This document shows positions 18,494 to 28,672 of a DNA stretch of 50,453 nt, piece by piece; positions within the stretch are counted from its first letter, which is position 1; every line of letters begins with the position of its first letter. The notes beneath the pieces were generated by a model that did not search any database, had not been told where the DNA came from, and saw only the letters and a list, made by a program, of their open reading frames with translations. A program made the position numbers and the translations under genes. Location: assembly GCA_022825385.1 (NCBI GenBank), contig JAJDWX010000043.1, forward strand, positions 1-50,453. The letters run 5' to 3'. Source of the stretch: Rhodothermales bacterium (GTDB taxonomy: Bacteria > Bacteroidota > Rhodothermia > Rhodothermales > VXPQ01).

Positions 18494-21451
18494 ATGACCA
18501 CAACCAGGTTCAAAAAAGTACGGCTTTTCAAGCTGGTCAAGGAATTCAACGTTTCCCTCGAAACGCTGAAGGAACACCTTGAAGAAACCGGTTACGCAGA
18601 GGCGTTGACCGGGTCGGGGATCAACGCGGCCATCAAGGACGAAGCGGCGTACGACGAACTATTGAACGCCTTCGCCTCTGATCGGGAAACGGCGGAGCGC
18701 GTACACAAGAAGCGGGCCCGGCAGATTGCGACGGAAACGCAGCCCCAGCCGGAGTCTGAACCGGCCGCGCCGGAGGCGGAACCTGCGCCGGAGCCGTCCG
18801 TCGCGGCGGGCGACGGCGCGGAGCCGTTGCCGGAAGAAGCGCCTGTGGCGGTCGAACCCGTCGCGCCCGAACCGGAGGAGGCGGCGGAAGAAACCGCGCC
18901 CGAAGAAGAAGCGGAGGCGGTCGAACAGGTTGCCGAGGCGCCCGCGGACGAAGCCGACCAGGTCGATGCAGTGGATACGCCTGCGGAACCGGCGCCAGTG
19001 GAAGTGGCCCCGGCGGAAGCGGCGACGACCGAGGAGGCGCCCGCCCCCGTGCCGGAACCGGTCGAGGCAGAGGCCGAGGCCCAGGCTTCCGCCGAAGCAG
19101 AACCCGCCCCCGAGCCCGTAGCGGAAGAAAGCGTTCTGGAACAGGAAACGCCCGCGGCAGAGGCGCCGGTCGAAGAAACGCCTGCCCTGGAGGAACCGTT
19201 GGCGGCGGAAGAAACCGCCACAGAACCGCCTCTGGAATATGCAGAGGACGCCGCCGGGGAACCGCTGGACGAAGAAGACGCCCTTGAAGAGCCGGGCGAC
19301 GAAGAAGACCCCGAAGACGAAACGCTTTCCGCAAAGCGCTACAAACTGGCCGGAACCACGGTGCTTGGCAAGATGGACCTTTCGGAAGTAAAGGACGCCG
19401 AGCCCGGAAAACGCAAACGCAAAAGAAAGCGCAAACGCAAAACCGCCGCGCCCGCCGACGAAGAACCGGTCGCGCAGGGGGCGGACGGGCGCCAGACCTC
19501 CAGGCGCAAGCGCCGCCGCAAGGGAACGGGCGTGGACGAAGAGGATATCGAAGAAACGCTCCAGAAAACGCTCCGGGAAATCGAGCAGGGAGCAGGCGGC
19601 GCGCGGCGTCAGCGGCGCCGACGCAGGCGAGAACGCCATGCGGAGCAGCGCGAGCAGGAAATCGAAGAGCAGCGCGAGCAGGAACAAACGCTCCGCATTC
19701 CCGAATTCGTATCGACGGGCGACCTTGCCAATCTGATGAATATCCCGGTGAACGAGGTCATTCAGAAACTCTTCGAGTCGGGCATGATCGTGTCGATCAA
19801 CCAGCGCCTCGACGCAGACACCATTTCGTTCGTAGCCGACGAATACGAATACGACGTCGAGTTCATTACCGAATTCGGCATGGAAGACATTCTGCTGGAG
19901 GAAGACGCCCCGGAACTGCTGAAGGCGCGCGCGCCCATCGTAACCGTGATGGGCCATGTGGACCATGGCAAAACCTCCTTGCTGGACTATATTCGAAACG
20001 CCAATGTCGTGGCGGGCGAAGCAGGCGGCATTACCCAGCATATCGGCGCGCACAAGGTGAATCTCCCGGACAGCCGCGACATCACGTTTCTGGACACGCC
20101 GGGGCACGAAGCGTTTACGGCCATGCGCGCCCGGGGCGCCAAGGTGACGGACGTCGTCGTGCTGGTCGTAGCCGCCGACGACGCCGTGATGCCTCAGACG
20201 GTCGAGGCCATCAACCATGCCCGCGCCGCGGAAGTCCCGATCGTCGTCGCCATAAACAAGATGGACCGGGCGCAGGCGAACGCGGAAAAGGTGATGCAGC
20301 AACTGGCCGACCACAACGTGCTGGTTGAGCAATACGGCGGCAAGGTCCAGTGCGCGATGGTTTCCGCCCACACGGGGGAAGGCGTGAACGATTTGATGGA
20401 AAAGATTCTGCTCGAAGCAGAAGTCATGGAACTCAAGGCGAACCCGGACCGCAACGCGGACGGCGTGGTCATCGAGTCCCGCCTGGAGAAGGGACGGGGC
20501 AACGTGGCGACGGTGCTTGTGCGCAACGGGACGCTCCGCTTGGGCGACTACTTTATCGCCGGCCTGTACAACGGGCGCGTCCGGGCCATGTTCGACGAAC
20601 GGGATCACCGGGTAGCCGAAGCCGGTCCGTCCCAGCCCGCGATGGTCCTCGGACTGAGCGGCTCGCCCGAAGCGGGAGACCAGCTGGTGGGCCTGGACGA
20701 AGAAAAGGAAGCCCGCGACATTTCCCAGCGGCGCCAGCAAATCCGCCGGGAGCAATCCCTGCGACAGAAAAAGCACATTACGCTGGACGAGATTGGCCGT
20801 CGCCTCGCGCTTGGCGATTTCAGGGAACTGAATCTGATTATCAAGGCGGACGTAGGCGGCTCGGTGGAAGCGCTGGCGGATTCCCTGCTCAAACTGGGTA
20901 CGGAAGAAGTAGCGCTCAATGTGATTCATAGCGGCGTAGGCGCCATCACCGAAAGCGACGTGATGCTTGCGTCGGCGTCCGACGCGGTGATTATCGGATT
21001 TCAGGTGCGCCCGACGCCCGGCGCCCGACTCCTCGCCGAGCGAGAAGAAATCGACATTCGCACCTACTCCGTCATCTACGACGCCATAGAAGACATCCGG
21101 GACGCCCTCGAAGGCCTGTTGTCTCCCGAAGAAAAAGAGGTTACCAAGGGCACGGTGGAAGTGCGGAACCTGTTCAAGGTGCCCAAGGCCGGCACGGTGG
21201 CGGGATGCTATGTGATCGAGGGCAAAATCCGCCGCAACGATCATTTTCGGGTGATCCGCGAAGGCGTCGTGATTTATGAGGGAGAAATCGATTCGCTCCG
21301 CCGTTTCAAGGACGACGTGCGCGAAGTGCAAAGCGGCTACGAATGCGGCATTTCTGTCCGGGGCTACAACGACCTGAAGGTGGGGGATCAGATCGAAGGC
21401 TACGAGATCGTCGAAGAAAAACGTACGCTCGCGGCGGGCGCGCCCGTATAA
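18494..21451 (+). CDS. infB: InfB, translation initiation factor IF-2
   Basis: The GTPase that places initiator fMet-tRNA on the 30S subunit and promotes subunit joining. The 985-residue protein begins with an IF2_N-type domain ([20 protein letters not shown]). A long Glu/Pro/Ala-rich linker (~80-275) and Lys/Arg runs (near 304 and 370-382) follow. The G domain starts at about residue 485 with GHVDHGKTS, then [15 protein letters not shown] and INKMD. Beta-barrel domains and the C-terminal fMet-tRNA-binding domain complete it. ATG 18494 is preferred over the in-frame TTG two codons upstream. Confidence 0.95.
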   Translation: MTTTRFKKVRLFKLVKEFNVSLETLKEHLEETGYAEALTGSGINAAIKDEAAYDELLNAFASDRETAERVHKKRARQIATETQPQPESEPAAPEAEPAPEPSVAAGDGAEPLPEEAPVAVEPVAPEPEEAAEETAPEEEAEAVEQVAEAPADEADQVDAVDTPAEPAPVEVAPAEAATTEEAPAPVPEPVEAEAEAQASAEAEPAPEPVAEESVLEQETPAAEAPVEETPALEEPLAAEETATEPPLEYAEDAAGEPLDEEDALEEPGDEEDPEDETLSAKRYKLAGTTVLGKMDLSEVKDAEPGKRKRKRKRKRKTAAPADEEPVAQGADGRQTSRRKRRRKGTGVDEEDIEETLQKTLREIEQGAGGARRQRRRRRRERHAEQREQEIEEQREQEQTLRIPEFVSTGDLANLMNIPVNEVIQKLFESGMIVSINQRLDADTISFVADEYEYDVEFITEFGMEDILLEEDAPELLKARAPIVTVMGHVDHGKTSLLDYIRNANVVAGEAGGITQHIGAHKVNLPDSRDITFLDTPGHEAFTAMRARGAKVTDVVVLVVAADDAVMPQTVEAINHARAAEVPIVVAINKMDRAQANAEKVMQQLADHNVLVEQYGGKVQCAMVSAHTGEGVNDLMEKILLEAEVMELKANPDRNADGVVIESRLEKGRGNVATVLVRNGTLRLGDYFIAGLYNGRVRAMFDERDHRVAEAGPSQPAMVLGLSGSPEAGDQLVGLDEEKEARDISQRRQQIRREQSLRQKKHITLDEIGRRLALGDFRELNLIIKADVGGSVEALADSLLKLGTEEVALNVIHSGVGAITESDVMLASASDAVIIGFQVRPTPGARLLAEREEIDIRTYSVIYDAIEDIRDALEGLLSPEEKEVTKGTVEVRNLFKVPKAGTVAGCYVIEGKIRRNDHFRVIREGVVIYEGEIDSLRRFKDDVREVQSGYECGISVRGYNDLKVGDQIEGYEIVEEKRTLAAGAPV

Positions 21452-21503
21452 ACGCGCCGGCGCAAGGCCGCGACCGCTTCTCCTTACCTTTCTGTGATCC
21501 GCC

Positions 21504-21881
21504 ATGAGCATTCGCGCCGAACGCGTCTCTCGCCTCTTGCAACGGGAAATTGCAAGCGTACTTCAAACGGCTTTTTCGGAACGCATCCCGTGCCTGTACG
21601 CAGTAACGAATGTGCGCGTAACGAAGGACCTCGGCATAGCCTATGTGGACGTCAGCGTCTACGAACAGGATATCGAAGCGCGCCGCGAGGCGTTCCGGCA
21701 TTTTACCGACCTGAAAACAGAAATCCGCGCCGCCCTGGCCCGCCGCATTCGCCATCAACTGCGGGCCGTCCCGGACCTTCGTTTTTTTCTCGACGAAGGC
21801 CTGCACGCCTCGAAGCGCATGGACGAAATTTTCGACCGGATACGGGCCGAACGGGAAGGCAGGGAAGCCGGTTTGCAATGA
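21504..21881 (+). CDS. rbfA: RbfA, 30S ribosome-binding factor A
   Basis: A single KH-fold protein of 125 residues that binds the immature 30S subunit and helps process the 5' end of 16S rRNA, especially in the cold. It starts MSIRAERVSRLLQREIASVL and has the family ending RHQLRAVPDLRFFLDEGLHA, which carries the P-D-L-x-F-x-x-D signature. It lies 52 bases after infB, and its stop overlaps the truB start (ATGA at 21878-21881). A TACCTTTC sequence at 21485 could be an internal promoter. Confidence 0.94.
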   Translation: MSIRAERVSRLLQREIASVLQTAFSERIPCLYAVTNVRVTKDLGIAYVDVSVYEQDIEARREAFRHFTDLKTEIRAALARRIRHQLRAVPDLRFFLDEGLHASKRMDEIFDRIRAEREGREAGLQ

Positions 21882-22612
21882 CGCATACCTTTATTCGGGA
21901 CCTCGATATCGAGGCGGTCTTTTACCCGGCGCCGACCTTGCCGGAAACCTTCGAGCGGGCCGCGCTCCCCGTGGACAAGCCGCCGGGCTGGTCCTCCTTC
22001 GATGTGATTCGCGCGCTGCGGCCCTTGCTCGACGGGCGCAAGGCGGGGCACGCCGGAACGCTCGATCCGCTTGCGACCGGGCTGCTCGTGGTCCTGACGG
22101 GCCAGGCGACGCGGCTCATGGAGAAGTTCATGGAATTGCCCAAGACCTACGAAGCCACGCTGCGGCTTGGCGAAACCACCGATACCTACGACGCCGACGG
22201 CGAAATAACCGACCGGCGCGATCCGTCGGGCATCCGGGACGAAGACCTGCTGCATGCGCGCGAGGGCTTCCTCGGCGTGATCGAACAAATAACCCCCGCC
22301 TGGTCTGCCGTCAAGCAGGGAGGCGAACGCCTGTATCGCAAAATGCGCCGGGGCGAGGCCGTGGTTCTGCCGCGCCGCATCGTAACCATCCGGTCGTTCG
22401 ATCTGCTGGAACGAAAGGGCGCGGACGTTTCTTTTTCGGTCGAATGTTCGAGGGGAACCTATATCCGCAGCCTGGCGCACGAATTCGGGCAGGCGCTGGG
22501 CGTGGGCGCGCATATCGTACGGTTGCGGCGCGCGCGCATCGGCGCCTTCTCCGCGGAGGACGCCTGGACCGTAGACGATCTTCGAAAAACCATCCGGGAG
22601 CGGCGCGCATGA
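21878..22612 (+). CDS. truB: TruB, tRNA pseudouridine-55 synthase
   Basis: TruB makes the universally conserved pseudouridine 55 in the T loop of tRNAs. The 244-residue protein has the signature VDKPPGWSSFDVIRALR and GHAGTLDPLATGLLVV, in which the Asp of TLDPLATG is the catalytic nucleophile, followed by the conserved tyrosine segment KTYEATLRLGETTDTYD. ATG 21878 is chosen over the longer open frame because it overlaps the rbfA stop and starts just before conserved sequence. Its stop overlaps ribF as ATGA. Confidence 0.95.
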   Translation: MTHTFIRDLDIEAVFYPAPTLPETFERAALPVDKPPGWSSFDVIRALRPLLDGRKAGHAGTLDPLATGLLVVLTGQATRLMEKFMELPKTYEATLRLGETTDTYDADGEITDRRDPSGIRDEDLLHAREGFLGVIEQITPAWSAVKQGGERLYRKMRRGEAVVLPRRIVTIRSFDLLERKGADVSFSVECSRGTYIRSLAHEFGQALGVGAHIVRLRRARIGAFSAEDAWTVDDLRKTIRERRA

Positions 22613-23550
22613 AACGGCTGCATGGACTGGGTGAGGTATGCAAGGACAGCGCCTCCGTGCTTACCGTAGGCACGTTCGACGGGGTGCACCTCGGCCACCA
22701 GGCTATTTTGCGGTACCTGCAGGAACGCGCCGCGGCGCTGGGCGGAATCAGCGCCGTGCTGAGTTTCCATCCGCATCCCCGGGAAATCGTGGAAGAGACG
22801 GCCTTGTCCCTTCTGACCACCATCGACGAGCGGGCGGACCTTATGTCGGCCATGGGCCTGGGACAATTGATCGTGCTGCCCTTTACAAAAGAATTTTCCC
22901 GCCTGTCCGCGGAAGCGTTCGTGGAAGACGTGCTGGTTCGGGGCATTGGGGCGCGGGAAATCGTGATTGGCTACGACCACGCCTTCGGGCGGGATCGGCG
23001 AGGCAATGCGGACCTGCTGCGCGCGCTGGGCGCGAAGCATGGCTTTACGGTGGATATGATTCCCGCCCGGATCGTAGCGGAGCAAACCGTATCGTCCCGA
23101 AAGATCAGGCAACTGCTCGAAGAAGCCGGGGACGCGGCGGCCGCCGCAACCATGCTGGGACGTCCCTATAGCCTCGAAGGGAAGGTCGTTCGGGGCGCAG
23201 GCCGGGGGCGAGACATCGGTTTCCCCACGGCGAACATAGCCGTAACGCATCCGCGCAAGGCGATTCCCGCCGATGGCGTATACGCCGTACGGGTGCGCCG
23301 CCGCTCGAAAGGGCAGGATGCGGCCTTGTCCGGCATGATGAATATCGGCGTACGGCCTACGTTCGGCGACGCGAAGCGAATGATCGAAGTGCATCTGCTG
23401 GACCTGGACGAAGACCTGTACGGCGAGATTCTTCGCGTGGAATTCGTTTCCAGAATGCGCGGCGAGCGGCGTTTCGACAGTAAAAAAGAACTGGCGAGGC
23501 AACTTTCCGAAGACAAGGCGCGTAGTAGCAGGATACTCAAGGGACCCTGA
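22609..23550 (+). CDS. ribF: RibF, bifunctional riboflavin kinase / FAD synthetase
   Basis: RibF phosphorylates riboflavin to FMN and then adenylylates it to FAD. The 313-residue protein has the N-terminal nucleotidyltransferase HxGH-type motif in [16 protein letters not shown] and [12 protein letters not shown]. The C-terminal riboflavin kinase domain shows [13 protein letters not shown], the flavin/Mg-binding segment, and [12 protein letters not shown]. It starts in the truB stop (ATGA overlap). Position next to truB and rpsO is conserved in many bacteria. Confidence 0.95.
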   Translation: MKRLHGLGEVCKDSASVLTVGTFDGVHLGHQAILRYLQERAAALGGISAVLSFHPHPREIVEETALSLLTTIDERADLMSAMGLGQLIVLPFTKEFSRLSAEAFVEDVLVRGIGAREIVIGYDHAFGRDRRGNADLLRALGAKHGFTVDMIPARIVAEQTVSSRKIRQLLEEAGDAAAAATMLGRPYSLEGKVVRGAGRGRDIGFPTANIAVTHPRKAIPADGVYAVRVRRRSKGQDAALSGMMNIGVRPTFGDAKRMIEVHLLDLDEDLYGEILRVEFVSRMRGERRFDSKKELARQLSEDKARSSRILKGP

Positions 23551-23636
23551 AGCAGCGTCCCTTGCTTTTGCGCGCCTTCCCGCCGGGCGGGCGCTCTTCT
23601 TTACGATGGCATAATCTAAAGAGGACAGAACACGCC

Positions 23637-23903
23637 ATGATTACGACAGAGCAGAAAAAAACGTTGGTCGAGACCTATGGAAAATCGGCCGACGACACTG
23701 GCGCCCCGGAGGTTCAGATTGCGATCTTCACGCATCGGATCAACGAACTGAACGGACACCTCAAACTTCATCCGGGAGATCACTCTACGCGACGAGGCTT
23801 GCTGAAACTCGTAGGAAAACGGCGCCGCTTGCTCAATTATCTTATGGACCGGGACATAGAACGCTATCGTTCTATCATTAAGAAATTGGGTATTCGCAAA
23901 TAA
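23637..23903 (+). CDS. rpsO: RpsO, 30S ribosomal protein S15
   Basis: An 88-residue primary 16S rRNA-binding protein that nucleates the platform of the 30S subunit. It has the S15 core [21 protein letters not shown], cut here to its key part APEVQIA...RINEL, then [19 protein letters not shown] and a short basic end. The ATG at 23637 has an upstream GAGGA ribosome-binding site (23621-23625), one of the few clear ones in the window. rpsO followed by pnp is a widely conserved pair in which both products can autoregulate. Confidence 0.95.
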   Translation: MITTEQKKTLVETYGKSADDTGAPEVQIAIFTHRINELNGHLKLHPGDHSTRRGLLKLVGKRRRLLNYLMDRDIERYRSIIKKLGIRK

Positions 23904-23953
23904 TCCGTACGCCCGGCAGGTCGCATTTCCCCAATGGACATGAGCCAAGGCAC

Positions 23954-23999
23954 GCGCCGCATGCGTTTTTCGAGCCATGCGGCGCTCTGGAGCGCCAGA
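23954..23999 (+). promoter_or_regulatory. Double hairpin in the rpsO-pnp spacer
   Basis: A perfect 10-bp stem GCGCCGCATG (23954-23963) / CATGCGGCGC (23976-23985) abuts a second hairpin TCTGG-AGCG-CCAGA (23986-23999), 89 bases before the pnp ATG. In E. coli the pnp leader is a stem-loop cut by RNase III, through which PNPase limits its own synthesis. The place and structure here suggest the same type of control. There is no T-run, so a terminator is less likely. Confidence 0.5.
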
Positions 24000-24088
24000 C
24001 GGCAAAAAGGCGGAACTACGGGAAACCCGAATTTCTGCGCAGGTAAACGACGCGCAGGTCATTGAACGAAAACGAGGAAAAAGAACAA

Positions 24089-26368
24089 ATGGCAACTTTT
24101 ACCCACAAGGAAATCGAACTGGCGCCGGGCAAAGTCCTCTCGCTGGAGACGGGCCGTCTTGCGCGGCAGGCAGGCGGATCGGCCGTGGTTCGGCTGGGCG
24201 ACACCATGGTGTTGTGCACCGCCGTGATTTCTAAAGACGTGCGGGAGGGGCAAAGCTTTTTTCCCCTTACCGTAGAGTATCGCGAAAAATTTTCGGCGGG
24301 GGGGAAGATTCCTGGCGGATTCATTAAACGGGAAGGCCGCCCGACGGACAAGGAAGTCCTGTCGTCGCGGCTGGTGGACCGGGCGCTTCGCCCGCTGTTC
24401 CCGGACGGCTTTTTGCACGAGACGCAGATTATCGCGTACGTGATTTCCGCCGACGACGAGTATAACGCCGACGTGCTTGCGGGCGTGGGCGCGTCCGCCG
24501 CGCTGATGCTCGCCGGGGCGCCGTTCGAAGGCCCCATCGCAGAGGTGCGCGTAGCGCGGGTGGACGACGCGTTCGTCGTCAACCCGACCATGGAGCAAAC
24601 GGCGGAAAGCGACATGGATATCGTCGTGGCGGGCAAGGAGGACGCTATCGTGATGGTGGAAGGGGAGATGCAGGAGGTGGACGAAGAAGAAATGCTGGAG
24701 GCGCTGGACGTGGCGCACGCAGCGATTCGGAAATTATGCGCGATGCAGCATGAACTGGTGGCCGAGGCGGGCGCAGCGGAACCATTCGAGCCGAAACTCG
24801 CGACGTTGCCGGAAGGCGTTCTGGAGAAAGTTTCGGAAACGGTCGGCGACCGGATCCGCGACCACCTGCGCACCCCGTACGAAAAGGGCGCGTTCTACGG
24901 CGGGCTGGACCAGATCAGAAACGACGTGGCGGCGGAATTGCTTGGCGAAGACGGCGCGGAGGCCACGCCCGAAGGCTTCGCGGCGGGACATATCCGCGAA
25001 GCGGTTCGCGCGCTGGAGAAGCAGGCCATGCGGACCATGATTCTGGACGAAGGCCGGCGCATCGACGGGCGCGCGGCGGACGAAGTGCGTCCGATATCGA
25101 CGGCCACGGGCTACTTGCCGCGCGTACACGGCTCGGCGGTTTTTACCCGCGGCGAAACGCAGGTGCTTGCCTCCATCACGCTGGGCACGGGCCGGGACGT
25201 GCAGGCCGTGGATCAAATTTTTTCCACGGAAGACAAGCGGTTTTACCTGCATTATAATTTCCCTCCGTTTTGCACGGGAGAGGCGAAATTCATTCGCGGC
25301 ACCAGCCGCCGGGAAATAGGCCATGGCATGCTTGCCGAACGGGCGTTGCAGCACGTGCTTCCCCCGCTGGAAGAATTCCCCTACACCATCCGCGTCAATG
25401 CGGACGTGCTCGAATCGAACGGTTCTTCCTCCATGGCGTCGGTATGCTCGGGGTCCATGGCGCTGATGGACGCGGGCGTTCCGCTGCGCAAGCCGGTGGC
25501 GGGCATCGCCATGGGGCTTATCAGCGAAAATGGCCGCACCGCGGTGCTCACCGATATTCTGGGCACGGAAGACCACCTTGGAGATATGGACTTCAAACTG
25601 ACGGGTACGCGCGATGGCGTGACCGCCTGTCAGATGGATATCAAGATCGCCGGGCTTTCCCGGGACGTGCTTCGGCAGGCGCTGGAGCAGGCGCGGGATG
25701 CGCGGCAGCATATTCTGGACGTCATGGACCAGGAGATCGGCGCCGCCCGGGACGATTTGTCCGCCTATGCGCCCCGGCTTACGCAGATCGCCGTGGACGG
25801 AGAGTTCATCGGCGCGATCATTGGGCCGGGCGGGAAGGTGATCCAGGGCATGCAGCGCGACACGAATACGTCGATCGAAATCGAGGACAAGGACGGCAAG
25901 GGCATCGTAACGATCTCCGCGACCAACCAGGAAGACGCGCAGGCGGCCATCGACCTGATCAAAGGCATTGTTACGGTGCCGGAACCGGGCGACACCTACG
26001 AAGGAACGGTGAAAAGCATTCTCGCCTTTGGCGCCATCATCGAGATTCTGCCCGGCAAGGAAGGCTTGCTCCATATCTCCGAGCTGGACCATGGATACGT
26101 CGAAAGCGTGGAGGATTATTTTCAGGTTGGAGACAAGGTCAAGGTCGAACTCGTCGAGGTGCGTGACGACGGGAAACTTCGGTTGAGCCGGAAGTCGTTC
26201 CTGGAGCCAAGAGAAGGCGGACAGGAAGAACGGCCTCGGCGGCCTCAGCATTCGCACGGCGGAGGTCCCCGGCGAGACGGTCGCGACGGCCGGGGCGGCG
26301 GATCCTATCGCGGGGGGCGCGACGGCCGGGGCGGACGAGACGGGTACCGGAAGCGCAGGCCTCGTTAA
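24089..26368 (+). CDS. pnp: Pnp, polyribonucleotide nucleotidyltransferase
   Basis: PNPase degrades RNA 3' to 5' by phosphorolysis and can add tails. The 759-residue protein has two RNase PH domains joined by an all-alpha linker, a KH domain around 565-625 (GEFIGAIIGPGGKVIQ), an S1 domain around 632-700 (GLLHISELDHGYVE) and a Gly/Arg/Asp-rich tail (~705-759) that probably aids RNA binding. FMRGTSRREIGHG-like residues (FIRGTSRREIGHGMLAERA) form the phosphate-binding site. ATG 24089 with an upstream GAGGA is preferred to the TTG at 24062. Confidence 0.95.
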   Translation: MATFTHKEIELAPGKVLSLETGRLARQAGGSAVVRLGDTMVLCTAVISKDVREGQSFFPLTVEYREKFSAGGKIPGGFIKREGRPTDKEVLSSRLVDRALRPLFPDGFLHETQIIAYVISADDEYNADVLAGVGASAALMLAGAPFEGPIAEVRVARVDDAFVVNPTMEQTAESDMDIVVAGKEDAIVMVEGEMQEVDEEEMLEALDVAHAAIRKLCAMQHELVAEAGAAEPFEPKLATLPEGVLEKVSETVGDRIRDHLRTPYEKGAFYGGLDQIRNDVAAELLGEDGAEATPEGFAAGHIREAVRALEKQAMRTMILDEGRRIDGRAADEVRPISTATGYLPRVHGSAVFTRGETQVLASITLGTGRDVQAVDQIFSTEDKRFYLHYNFPPFCTGEAKFIRGTSRREIGHGMLAERALQHVLPPLEEFPYTIRVNADVLESNGSSSMASVCSGSMALMDAGVPLRKPVAGIAMGLISENGRTAVLTDILGTEDHLGDMDFKLTGTRDGVTACQMDIKIAGLSRDVLRQALEQARDARQHILDVMDQEIGAARDDLSAYAPRLTQIAVDGEFIGAIIGPGGKVIQGMQRDTNTSIEIEDKDGKGIVTISATNQEDAQAAIDLIKGIVTVPEPGDTYEGTVKSILAFGAIIEILPGKEGLLHISELDHGYVESVEDYFQVGDKVKVELVEVRDDGKLRLSRKSFLEPREGGQEERPRRPQHSHGGGPRRDGRDGRGGGSYRGGRDGRGGRDGYRKRRPR

Positions 26369-26433
26369 GGATTCCCTCGGCAAAGCCGCTTCGCGCAAAG
26401 CCGCTCGCTTCACTTTCGCTCGCAAGGCACGTC

Positions 26434-27696
26434 ATGAAACAAGCGGGAAACGGCCTGTCGCCGTCTTTCCGGAAGACCACGCTGCCAAACGGCGTTCGGG
26501 TCCTTTCCGAGCGCATTTCGTCGGTCCGCTCTGTTTCGGTGGGCGTATGGGTCGCGGCGGGCAGCCGGGACGAAAGCGACGCGCAACGCGGCGTCAGCCA
26601 TTTCCTTGAACATATGGCGTTCAAGGGCACGAAGAAGCGGCGCATGCACCATATCGCGCGCCGCATGGAGTCCGTGGGCGGCTACCTGAATGCGTTTACA
26701 GGCAAGGAGTACACCTGCTACTATGCGCGCGCCCTGGACGAACATCTTGCCCGGGCGATCGATACGTTGTGCGACATGGTGCGCTTCCCGACGTTCCCCG
26801 AACACGAAATAGAGAAGGAAAAGGGGGTCATTCTCGAAGAAATCAAAATGTACGAGGATACCCCGGAAGAACTCGTGTTCGACCGGTTCGAATCCGTGAT
26901 ATACGAAGGCCATGGGCTGGGCGCACCCGTCATCGGGCGTCCCGAAACGGTGCAATCCTTCGACCGGCCCATCTTGCGCGAGTATATGGACAATCACTAC
27001 GCGCCGAATCGCATCGCGCTGGTCGTGACGGGCAACGCAGGGCACGACGACGTGCTGCGCCTTGCCGAAAAGATGCTTGGGGATATGCCGGCGGACGACC
27101 GTCCGCTCCGCCGCCCGCCCGCCAACGGCTACGTGCCCCGCAACTACCTGGAAGCCCGCCCCGTTCAGCAGGCGCATTTCGTGGTGGGCGCGCGCGGGCT
27201 TGCCGTAACCGATGCGGACCGGGTGGCGTTCAGCGTATTGAACACCTTGCTGGGCGGGGGCATGTCAAGCCGGCTCAACCGGAATGTGCGAGAAAAATAC
27301 GGCTTTTGCTACAGCATCGGGTCGTTCGCGAATATGCACTCGGATTCGGGAGATTTCGGGGTCTACGCCGCAACGGATATACGAAGGATGAAGCGCGTGC
27401 AAGCCTTGATTCGGAAGGAATTTCGGCATTTTACCAACGTGCCGGTCGGGAAGCGGACGCTGAGCGAGGCCAAAAATCAGGTCCGGGGCGGCCTCATGCT
27501 TGGCCTGGAAGGCATGAGCAACCGCATGATGGGCGTCGGACGGCGGGAATTGTACTTCGGAAGGCACCTGACCCTCGACGAAATCAACGAAGCGATCGAG
27601 CAGGTCACCGTGGAAGACATACAGCGCGTGGCGGCGACGCTTTTTCGGGAAGACAAGCTGTCCACCGCCGCGCTTTTGCCCCAGGGACAGGCATGA
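26434..27696 (+). CDS. M16-family zinc peptidase (processing-peptidase-like)
   Basis: A pitrilysin-fold zinc protease of 420 residues, the size of mitochondrial-processing-peptidase-like bacterial enzymes. It shows the inverted zinc motif HFLEH (His56, Glu59, His60) in GVSHFLEHMAFKGT and a downstream glutamate in EKGVILEEIKMYEDTPEE that completes the site. A second, non-catalytic half follows (LNTLLGGGMSSRLNRNVREK is family-typical). No signal peptide is seen, so it is probably cytoplasmic. The gene sits after pnp, a placement common in many phyla. Two tandem GCAAAGCCGCT repeats (26380-26408) lie just before the start. Confidence 0.9.
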   Translation: MKQAGNGLSPSFRKTTLPNGVRVLSERISSVRSVSVGVWVAAGSRDESDAQRGVSHFLEHMAFKGTKKRRMHHIARRMESVGGYLNAFTGKEYTCYYARALDEHLARAIDTLCDMVRFPTFPEHEIEKEKGVILEEIKMYEDTPEELVFDRFESVIYEGHGLGAPVIGRPETVQSFDRPILREYMDNHYAPNRIALVVTGNAGHDDVLRLAEKMLGDMPADDRPLRRPPANGYVPRNYLEARPVQQAHFVVGARGLAVTDADRVAFSVLNTLLGGGMSSRLNRNVREKYGFCYSIGSFANMHSDSGDFGVYAATDIRRMKRVQALIRKEFRHFTNVPVGKRTLSEAKNQVRGGLMLGLEGMSNRMMGVGRRELYFGRHLTLDEINEAIEQVTVEDIQRVAATLFREDKLSTAALLPQGQA

Positions 27697-28619
27697 AAAT
27701 ACTGGTTTCCGGCGGCGCCGGCTTCATAGCGTCTCATGTAAGCGAAGCCCTGCTGGCGGCGGGCCACGACGTGCACATCCTCGACGACTTGTCCGGGGGA
27801 CGCCGCGAAAACGTTCCGGACGGCGCCGTTTTCCATGAAATGGACATTCGGTCTCGCGAAGCGGCGGACTGCATGCTGGAGCATGGTTTCGAAGCGTTCG
27901 TACACCATGCCGCGCAAATGGACGTGCGCAAATCCGTCGCGGATCCCCGCTTCGACGCCACCGTGAATATTCTCGGCTTGCTGAATATCATGGAGGCCGG
28001 GCGGCGGGCAGGCCTGAAGAAAGTCGTTTTCGCCTCGACGGGCGGCGCCATTTACGGCGAGCCCGACTATGCCCCGCAGGACGAACGCCACGCCACGCGC
28101 CCCCTCTCTCCGTACGGCGTCGCCAAGCTGTGTTCGGAGCGCTACCTCGATTATTACCGAAATCAGTATGGCGTTCCCTTTGTGGCCCTTCGCTACGGGA
28201 ACGTGTACGGCCCCCGGCAGAATCCGCACGGAGAGGCCGGGGTTATCGCTATTTTTGCGCAACGCATGTTGCGACGCGAACAGGCCGTGGTCTACGGGGA
28301 TGGTTTGCAGACGCGGGACTACGTGTATGTGGACGATGTCGTGCAGGCCAACCTGAAAGCGCTTGACTACGACGAATCGGGTATCTTCAATATCGGCACG
28401 GCGACAGAAACCAGCGTAAACGACCTTTTCGACGCCTTGCGGGATCGCATGGCGCCGAACATGACGCGACGCCACGAAGCGGAACGGCCTGGCGAACAGC
28501 GCCGGAGCGTACTGGGTTGCGCCCTCGCCCGCGAAGCGCTTGGCTGGGTTCCCCGCACGACCCTTGCGCAGGGACTGGAGAAAACGGCGGCCTGGTTCGA
28601 AAAGCGCATGAACTCTTGA
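27693..28619 (+). CDS. NAD-dependent sugar-nucleotide epimerase (GalE-like)
   Basis: An extended short-chain dehydrogenase of 308 residues, most like UDP-glucose/UDP-hexosamine 4-epimerases that supply sugars for surface polysaccharides. It has the NAD motif GGAGFIASH (residues 7-15, with Ala for the usual third Gly), HHAAQMDVRKSV, the SDR tyrosine-lysine pair YGVAK (Tyr141, Lys145), RYGNVYGPRQNP and GDGLQTRDYVYVDDVV. Substrate is not fixed by the sequence. It overlaps the M16 peptidase stop by ATGA, suggesting one transcript. Confidence 0.88.
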   Translation: MKILVSGGAGFIASHVSEALLAAGHDVHILDDLSGGRRENVPDGAVFHEMDIRSREAADCMLEHGFEAFVHHAAQMDVRKSVADPRFDATVNILGLLNIMEAGRRAGLKKVVFASTGGAIYGEPDYAPQDERHATRPLSPYGVAKLCSERYLDYYRNQYGVPFVALRYGNVYGPRQNPHGEAGVIAIFAQRMLRREQAVVYGDGLQTRDYVYVDDVVQANLKALDYDESGIFNIGTATETSVNDLFDALRDRMAPNMTRRHEAERPGEQRRSVLGCALAREALGWVPRTTLAQGLEKTAAWFEKRMNS

Positions 28620-28672
28620 TGCTTTTTCCTTGCAGCGCAAGGCGTTAGGACAGTCCGACCAAGTCCGAGAAA

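Noticed and set aside
18659..21511. 950-codon minus-strand open frame across infB
   Set aside because: A GC-rich shadow of infB; no recognisable domain on that strand.
26769..27692. 5' extension of the epimerase frame through the M16 gene
   Set aside because: The part before 27693 is in the wrong frame of the peptidase; the epimerase Rossmann motif begins right after ATG 27693.
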